This document shows positions 33,386 through 64,000 of a stretch of 64,000 nt of DNA, piece after piece. The stretch lies in the NCBI GenBank assembly GCA_963556495.2, contig OY747702.1:43483180-43547179 (forward strand). Reading direction: 5' to 3'. The stretch's first letter is position 1. The number at the start of each line of letters is the position of its first letter. The translations under genes and the position numbers were made by a program. The notes beneath the pieces are model-generated. The model did no database searches. It was not told the DNA's origin and saw only the letters and a list, made by a program, of their open reading frames with translations. Origin of the DNA: Valencia hispanica (lineage: Eukaryota; Chordata; Actinopteri; Cyprinodontiformes; Valenciidae).

Positions 33386-34900
33386 GGGGGGGTGTCCGCT
33401 AAACTCCATAAAACTATACTTCAGTCCTCTAGGGGTGACGGTGGTCTTGCTCTGCCTAATTTCAGACACTGAGCAGCTGATATACAGAAACTTCTGTATT
33501 GGGTGTGTGATGAGGACGATTCAATGTTAGCCTGGGTACAAATGGAGAAGTCATCTAGCTGTTATTCAATGCTGTCAATACTCAGCTCATCACTCTCTTT
33601 GACCTCATCCCATGTTGGAGATTATCCAATAGCCAAGGAAACAGTAGCCATTTGGAGGCAGTTTAGGAAACATTCTGGACTTCTTGGATCATCTGTAATA
33701 GCACCTTTAGCAAGGAACTGTAATTTTACACCTTCAGTCACTGATGCAACCTTCAGACGGTTAAGGGAATAATGTCTTTTCATCCTTTGCTGACCTCTCA
33801 TCTAAATTTGATTTGCCATACTCAAACTTCTTCCGTTACCTACAGGCTAGAGATTTTGTTAAAAAGCAATTCCCTCACTTTCCTAACCGACCTCCTGAAA
33901 CTTATTTGGATACTCTCCTTGTAATAGACCCTCAAAAGAAAAATGTATTTCAGTTCTGTATAAAATACTTGATAAGGTAGTTTCGAAGTCAATCCCTGCA
34001 ACCCAAGGGAGTCAGGAAGAGGAATTCCAGATAAATTTGACTGAACAGCAGTGGGATACAGCTTTGAAGTTAAGTAATTCTTCCTCAATTTTTGCCTGTT
34101 ATGCCTTGATCCAATATAAGGTATTCCATAAAGTAAAAATGCATGATTATCTTCAATTTATTCAACAGTTTCCAATACTTGTAATAGGTGTGGACGTTCA
34201 CCTGCAAACCATATTCATATGTTTTGGGCTTGCCCTAAACTAAGTGCATTTTATAGGAACATTTTTGATACACTTAGCCAAGCATATTGGCAGACTGTCT
34301 CTCCTAACTCTCTTTCAGCAATCTTTGGCAGCCCTCGCAAACAGGCTCTGGCCTTTTCTACCTTGCTAGCCCGTATTCTTCCTTATTTAGCTAAGATGGA
34401 AGCTTTCCCTCCCCCCTGTCCTATGATTTTTGGATGAAGGAAGTACTTTTTAATTTAAAACTGGAAAAACTTAGACTCACACTTAAATGCTCTGTTAACA
34501 AATTTAAGGATAATTGGCAACCTTTTTTGTTATTGGCTGAAAACAGAATTCTGCTTCCCGTGCCATAGCTGGATTAGGTGGTACTAAATTACATGATCTT
34601 TTTACACTTTTTTTCTTTATTTCTCTCTCTCTTTTTTTGCGTGTGTGCTTGTATGTGTGGTTGTATTTTTAATTTTTTTAATCTATATTTGTTTGTTTAT
34701 TTACTTTTTTTGTTGTTGTTGCTGTGTCCATTGGTCGTCCACAGTAATGTCTACTGCGAGTTTTGGACCTGGTTGGGATTGAGTTCAGGGGTGGGGGTAT
34801 TGGGATAATGGGCATACATTTATAATGAAACCAATGCTTGCTGTTTCTATGGTATGTCCTTTTGTTAAAATTCAATAAAGAAAGTTGAAATAAATGTTTA
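33386..34900 (+). pseudogene. L1-like LINE ORF2 3' part and tail
   Basis: Pieces in order: RGDGGLALPNFRH, QKLLYWVCDEDDSMLAWVQM, WRQFRKHSGLLGSSVIAPLA, then a CCHC-like end HMFWACPKLSAFYRNIFDTL, SAIFGSPRKQALAFSTLLAR and KFKDNWQPFLLLAENRILLP. This is the C-terminal region of fish L1 ORF2. A 3' UTR follows and ends in AATTCAATAAAGAAAGTTGA. Multiple frameshifts. Confidence 0.75.
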
Positions 34901-34989
34901 TTGTGCTAATGTTTTTTTCAGTTGAGGAGCAACCTCTGTATTAAATATTAACACAGCATTTCCTGAAAGATTTCAAATCTCAAATTTTT

Positions 34990-36292
34990 TTTATTCATTG
35001 TTGATTCATTACCAATGCTTTATAAGGATCTTTTATTCTGAAGTGTTACCCAATATCCAGACCTTTGCAAATCTCAGAGCACTGATCAGTTTGTCATCTG
35101 AAAATGGGGAAAGTATTGCAAACCTACCAAGACACGACCGCCCACTTAAACTGACAAGCCGGGCAAGGAGAGCGTCAATCATAGAAGTAGCCAAGGAGTT
35201 AAAAGTAACTCTGGAGCACCTGCAGACATCCACAAACTGGGTGGCAGAGAATTACAAAAATCATTGTGGCTGTGACAAACTGGCTGCAAACGAGACTTTT
35301 GTATTGCTTTCTTTGAAAAAAAAAAAAACGTTTTCCTCATACAGCGTTTTTTTAAAGGTTATTTTTGTGAAGTGTATAATCAATAATCATCCTGTCAAAT
35401 TATTCTCCCACTTCAGCTCTGGATCTCTAGAGCTCCTATAGCATTGCCGTGGGCCTCTTGCTACTTCTCCGATTAGTGCTCTCTTTGCTCAGCTTGTCAG
35501 TTTATACAGGCAGCCATGTCTTGTCTTGTTGGTTTCTCTTTGCTTTTTCAGTCGATGGATTGAGGGCTGCTCCATGATTTGTTCAAAGCAGGAACATTTT
35601 GTTTCATAACCTCACTCTGCCCAGGGATGAAGTACCTATAGCTTTATCCCTCGCCTGCCTGATGTATTCCTTGATCCTGTTGGTGCTGCTTGTTCAGTAA
35701 TGCTCTCTAACAAATTTGTATTAAGACTAAATGACACACAGGTGAGCTTCATTTGCTAATTAACCGACTTCCGAGGGCAAGTGGGTGCACTGGATTGTAT
35801 TCAGAGGTATTGGGGGGAGGCTCAGCCATCCAGGATTGGCTCAGAATAGAGCCGCTGCTCCTCCACATCGAGAGGAGTCAGTTGAGATGGCTCGGGCATC
35901 TGGTCAGGATGCATCCTGGACGCCTCCCTGGTGAGGTGTTTCGGGCATGTCCCACCGGGAGGAGGCCCAGGGGAAGACCCAGGACACGCAGGACGGACTA
36001 TGTTTCTCGGCTGGCCTGGGAACGCCTTGGGATTCCTTCCGAGGAGCTGGAACAAGTGGCTGGGGAGAGGGAAGTCTGGGTCTCTTTGCATAAGCTGCTG
36101 CCCCCGGATGAGCGGAAGAAGATGGATGGATGGATGGAGGCTGAATGTCGATCTTAAGCATATTTTGAACATATTTTGCTTTGTGTTGGTTAATTGCATA
36201 AAACTCTAAAAAATACATTAAAGTTGTGGTTGCAATGTTAGAGAATGGGACACTTTGAACTGGTATGAATTTATTTTACAAGGCACTGTATA
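34990..36292 (+). mobile_element. Tc1-like transposon interrupted by Rex3
   Basis: Transposase N-terminal remnants: IANLPRHDRPLKLTSRARRA and VAKELKVTLEHLQTSTNW (35100-35245). Tail sequence CACAGGTGAGCTTCATTTGC (35737 on) continues, across the Rex3 insertion, with GAGGCTGAATGTCG (36137 on) and TTGGTTAATTGCATAAAACT, and ends TTTTACAAGGCACTGTA at 36276-36292, the Tc1 inverted end. Most of the DDE domain is gone. Confidence 0.65.
35811..36145 (+). mobile_element. Rex3-type (RTE clade) LINE 3' end
   Basis: Open frame with LLLHIERSQLRWLGHLVRMH, PGRLPGEVFRACPTGRRPRG, RPRTRRTDYVSRLAWERLG and EREVWVSLHKLLPPDE, then GATGGATGGATGG. This is the C-terminal end of Rex3 ORF2 with its GATG-type tail. The frame is almost intact, so the insertion may be comparatively young. 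It interrupts the surrounding Tc1 tail. Confidence 0.82.
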
Positions 36293-36477
36293 TTATAGAT
36301 GTTAGATTATTATTAAATTTGTCCTTGATTTTATATATAATTCTAAATACTGATGCATGCCATTTAATTTTTTTTAACCAAGACAATGACAAGAGACAGA
36401 CACATAATGAAATAAAATAAAATCATGAAATAAATTAAGAGAATGTATATTATGTTGCAACATCTGTACTATGCATA

Positions 36478-36735
36478 CTAGGGGTCTACAACCTGGGGCT
36501 CAGGAGCTGCAAGTGTCTCTATGGAACTTACACAATTGCTGTCAAAACCTGTGGCTAAAAATTATGAAAAAAAAACAAATGTTTTTAACTTTAGATTTAG
36601 AAGAGTTGAGCAGTTTTCAGTTTTTTAAGTTGAAGTTCCACAACAGAATGAGACTTAAGGTACTGTTGATTCAATTCAATTTAAAAATACATTATAAATT
36701 CCAGATGGAAATTAAGTATACTTGTAGCTCATAAT
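36478..36735. mobile_element. Possible hAT element end
   Basis: TAGGGGTCTACAACCTGGGG followed by CTCAGGAGCTGCAAGTGTCT resembles a hAT terminus widespread in vertebrates (CAGGGGTC...CTGCGGCTC). Near 36720 CTTGTAGCTC may be the other side. No target duplication is visible. Confidence 0.35.
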
Positions 36736-36737
36736 AA

Positions 36738-37442
36738 TTAATTCTTCAAGGAGTTGTTGTAGATCATGATGGCTGTGGCCAGGAAAGATCTCCTGTAGTG
36801 CTCTGTGTTGCAGCAAAACTGAAGAAGCCTCAGACTGAAGACTCTTTGTTGTTGTATTACTGTCTCATGAAGAGGATGCTCAGGGTTGTCCATAATTTTC
36901 TTGATTTTATGAAGAATCTTTCCTTGCATTATCATCTCCAGATGTTCCACAGTCGTCCCCAGAACAGAACCAACCTTCTTCATCAGGATGTTTAAGCCTT
37001 TTTAAGTCTCTGATGCTGCTACCCCAACAGATGACGGCTGAAGAGATTACACTCTCCACAACAGACTTGTAGAAGATTTGCAGCAAGATGCTGAAGAACC
37101 TAAGCTTCCTCAAGAAGTACAGTCTGCTCTGTCCCTTCTTGTAGAGGGCTTCACAGTTCACCCTCCAGTCCAGTCTGTTGTCAAGGTGAACTCCGAGGTA
37201 TTTATACTCCTCAACCACCTCCACTTCTTCCCCCATGATGTAAACGGCGTTTGACTTATCCCTGTTTCTTCTTAAATACAATCATCTCCTTTGTTTTGTT
37301 CACATTCAAGATAAGACGATTGTTTCCACACCATGTCACAAAGCGGTCCACCAGCTCTCTGTATTCAGCTTCTTATCCATCTCTGATACACCCGACAATT
37401 GCAGAGTCATCTGGAATTTTTTTGCAGATGACAGGTCTCTGA
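36738..37442 (-). pseudogene. LINE reverse-transcriptase fragment
   Basis: On the minus strand from 37442: a decayed catalytic-motif region with GCIRDG, then KTKE-type sequence and VYIMGEEVEVVEEYKYLGVH, LDNRLDWRVNCEALYKKGQS, RLYFLRKLRFFSILLQIFYK, VVESVISSAVICWGSS, then HPLHETVIQQQRVFSLRLLQ and YRRSFLATAI at the left. A CR1/L2-type LINE, related to 20735-20935 and 27880-28350. Confidence 0.8.
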
Positions 37443-37489
37443 TTTGTACTGGAAGTCTGAGTTTTTAAAAATGTGTTTTTAGATCTATT

Positions 37490-38052
37490 TTTCAGGACAC
37501 TAGTTTGACTCTTTTACACACCGTCGCATCACACATGGACACTCCAATACACTCTGGTTTCATTTATGGACTTTTCTTCTGCTTTAAACACTATGCAACC
37601 TGACACTCTGTTGCACTGTCTTCTGAAGTTACAGGTTCATCCTACCGTGATTCTTTAGATAAGACATTTCTTGATGGATAGGGTACAGCAGGTGTATATG
37701 TAAGGATTTAAGTCCAGTAAATTAGTAGAGCTCCCCCAAGGGTGTATCTTATCCCGGATTTTGTTCTCTACACCTATGACATCACATGTAGCAGGGAGGG
37801 AATGAGTCTTCTCAAATATGCCAATGATATGGCCCTAGTGGCCCGCATAGACAGTATGGAGGCTCTTACTTGATACCATTTAGTAGCAGATTACCTAGTA
37901 AGAACTTTTAGCAAAAATCACTGGAATTAAATATTTCAAAAACGAAGAAACTATGTTGGGTGGGCAGAGATAGAGCAAAAACCATATATCAGCTTTCTAA
38001 ACCTCTGCTCATTTAGGGAGAGCAGGTCGAACAGGTGAAGAGCTTCAAATAT
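37490..38052 (+). pseudogene. LINE reverse-transcriptase fragment, plus strand
   Basis: Translation across frames: GVPQGCILS/PILF-like sequence near 37735, LLKYANDMALVARIDSMEAL (the catalytic YADD box reads YAND), LNISKTKKLCWVGRDRA and EQVEQVKSFKYLG near 38050. It is cut off exactly where the 38053 LINE tail in the opposite orientation starts. Confidence 0.7.
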
Positions 38053-38459
38053 TTAGGCAAGGCCATTTTATTTGAATTGCACACTTTCAGCAATAAGGTA
38101 ATTCAAGGTGCTTCATATGATTAGGGGATATAGTAGAAATAGCAATAAGGCATAAAACACACACAGAGCATATGACATGTAAAAACATAACTCAAAAGCA
38201 GACATGAATTTAGTATAAAGTAAAAACAGGAATAAAGCATGAAACACAGGCAAAACATATGATACATGAAAACATTACTCAAAGGCAGCTCCAAACAGAT
38301 ACGTTTTTAATTGTAAAACAAGAAGCATACACTATACATGATACATCAAAGCATTAGTCAAAGGCAGCTCTAAACAGATATGTGTTTAGTTGTGATTTAA
38401 AAGAACTCATTGTTTCAGCAACTTTGGAGTTTTCTGGAAGTTTGTTCCAGATTAGAGGA

Positions 38460-38465
<6 letters not shown>
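38053..38465 (-). mobile_element. LINE 3' end, minus strand
   Basis: Starts AAGGCCATTTTATTTGAATT and GTAATTCAAGGTGCTTCATA, the inverse of a LINE 3' UTR ending in ATAAATAAAATTGCCTT. Minus-strand coding end APLIWNKLPENSKVAETMSS then FKSQLNTYLFRAAF (38472-38357). Same family as 42650-43645. An AT microsatellite starts where the copy stops. Confidence 0.75.

Positions 38466-38541
<76 letters not shown>
38461..38541. repeat. (AT)n microsatellite
   Basis: About 80 bp of pure AT immediately following a truncated LINE tail. The open frames across it in both strands (poly-Ile/Tyr) are artefacts. Confidence 0.95.
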
Positions 38542-38544
<3 letters not shown>

Positions 38545-38639
38545 TAATTATTTCTTTAGCTGAACAGAGGGCAAACATGGCTCTGTATTTTAAAGGCTGC
38601 AGACCCCTGACTATGTCCCATATGCTGTAAGTCAGTAGT

Positions 38640-62585
<23,946 letters not shown>

Positions 62586-64000
62586 GTATGCCACTCACCA
62601 GTTTCAAACTATAATTTTTTTTTTGCATTGATTTTAATTTGGTACTTTTAATGTTCTTTTTATTCAAATTATAAAAGTAATGTGTTTCTGCATGGTTGTT
62701 ATTCAGATTGGGGCTGCTATTGAACTTTTAAAAGTAGTAATATTTATATTTAGGGTTGCAGCAGGGAGCTAATAAATAATGACACATTCTGACAACTTCA
62801 ATCATTTCTTTATTTTCATTAAGGATTTTTGCAAGTGCAGATAATTAATTATTCCTGCATAGCTGGAATAGAAGATTGGCCTTCTGAAAATAAGCAGCAA
62901 ATGGTTTTTATTCAAGTATTTTCATTAATTATCTTCAGTGGGGGGGTGGGGGGTGAATTTGATTACCTTTTGAGTCAAGTTAGTGGACCAGAACAGGAAC
63001 ATACCTTTAGTCAGTTTCAGTCTAGAGCTCCAGTTCTTTGACTATATCGAATAATATTAAGATCTGAGCACTGTCTGTTTACATAATCTCTCAAGAGGCG
63101 GGATTTCTGAAGGGAGTATTAATACTCTAACTGAACCCCGTAGTGTCAAGAGCTCAACAATTATTTTTAAAAAAGGAAAATAACTTTTCTCAGATGCTCA
63201 GATTGTTTTGTTGCTTGAAACAGATTTAAATTTGCAAAAGTAGTGGACATATATTTAGTGCTTTAATGTAAAAAAAAGACCTTAAATCATCATATATCAT
63301 AGTAAAATTGATGTGATGAAGTGATGTCTTCCATTCTGCTTTCAGCCCATTTTAAAGGGCTGCTCTTCCATTTCACAGATGTGCATGTTGCATTTGAGTG
63401 TTTCTTTTCTTTTTTTTCTTTTTTCGGGCCAAGCAAAAATGCAGTATTTAGCATCATTATTTACTATAAAATCCCTCACCCACCCAAAAGTTATTCGCAT
63501 ACTGGCTAAATCAGACTTAACATTATTTTATTTTATAACCAAGAAGTTTGTTTCTGATGGGAAATGAGACATGAACCATTTTAGGTGGGGGAAAAATTAC
63601 ATTATTTGAGTAAAAATGTCAAATTATTTACGCTCATCTAGATAATCAGTAGAAAAATTTTTCTTTGCTTTAGACTAGTCTGTTTTCAGACATTGGAGTA
63701 TAATGAGTTTTAGGCCGGTCTAAACTGGTTTACATTCCAAAAAGATGGTGAAATGGCCCTTTAATCTGCAGAATGGAAAGCTAACTCCCGCTGTTACATA
63801 ATTTAACATTTTGTAATAATCTAGAAATTTAGATCTGGGAAACACACTGAATTTGTAATTAAAAAAAAAAATGTTGAAACTCTACGTCCTAACTGTAATG
63901 ATCTGCAATACCTTTGCATGTAGTTGCATTTCTAAGACTGTACACATCGAGGTACATTGAAACTGTGGTTGAAACAAAGGGTGGGTATTTTTTATATCTG
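62586..64000 (+). other. med12: med12 intron 19 (partial)
   Basis: AT-rich sequence to the window edge. I looked for the next MED12 exon (human LCGVVKHGMNR) and did not find it. No repeat family recognised. Confidence 0.6.

Noticed and set aside
35753..36157. 134-codon frame as a novel host gene
   Set aside because: It reads as the C-terminal end of Rex3 ORF2 with a GATG-type tail.
38354..38630. Frames with long Tyr/Ile repeats on both strands
   Set aside because: Translation of a pure AT microsatellite joined to a LINE C-terminal fragment.

Overview
This window looks like a piece of a teleost fish genome, probably a percomorph. It carries parts of two vertebrate protein-coding genes, both on the + strand, with short exons in GT-AG introns, separated by about 17 kb of transposon-rich DNA. 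The repeats are typical of fish: Tc1-like elements, Rex3 with a GATG-type tail, L2/CR1/Rex1-like and L1-like LINEs, a tRNA-derived SINE and many hAT- or TTAA-type MITEs. No prokaryotic gene, CRISPR array or operon is present.

Left part (1-23140): the 3' half of an ABCC transporter gene of the ABCC5/ABCC11/ABCC12 group. Fifteen coding exons (1040-22164) encode about 682 residues: the end of NBD1, the linker, all of TMD2, all of NBD2 and the stop codon. Every splice phase fits. The protein is about two-thirds identical to human ABCC5 in TMD2, while a stretch around the NBD2 signature resembles ABCC12. I therefore favour the fish abcc12-type paralogue over true abcc5. A likely 3' UTR ends at a poly(A) signal near 23120.

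Middle part (about 23180-38640): no host gene was recognised. It holds Tc1 relics, an L2-like LINE with an esterase-type ORF1 and an endonuclease ORF2, L1 and Rex3 fragments, a promoter-bearing LTR-like stretch and long AT microsatellites.

Right part (about 38640-64000): the 5' part of med12, the Mediator kinase-module subunit. It begins in a GC-rich first exon with the start codon at 39239. Nineteen coding exons (39239-62585) give about 931 codons, and the gene runs off the right edge. Exons 1-2 have the same boundaries as human MED12, including the conserved segment that activates cyclin C-CDK8.

The two genes are unrelated in function: one is a membrane exporter, the other a transcription regulator. 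The transposons form nested insertions, several with intact target-site duplications. The most unusual observation is a pair of short LINE derivatives that share one internal deletion and one 5' end, which suggests a small non-autonomous family. I did not find a clearly new biological system.
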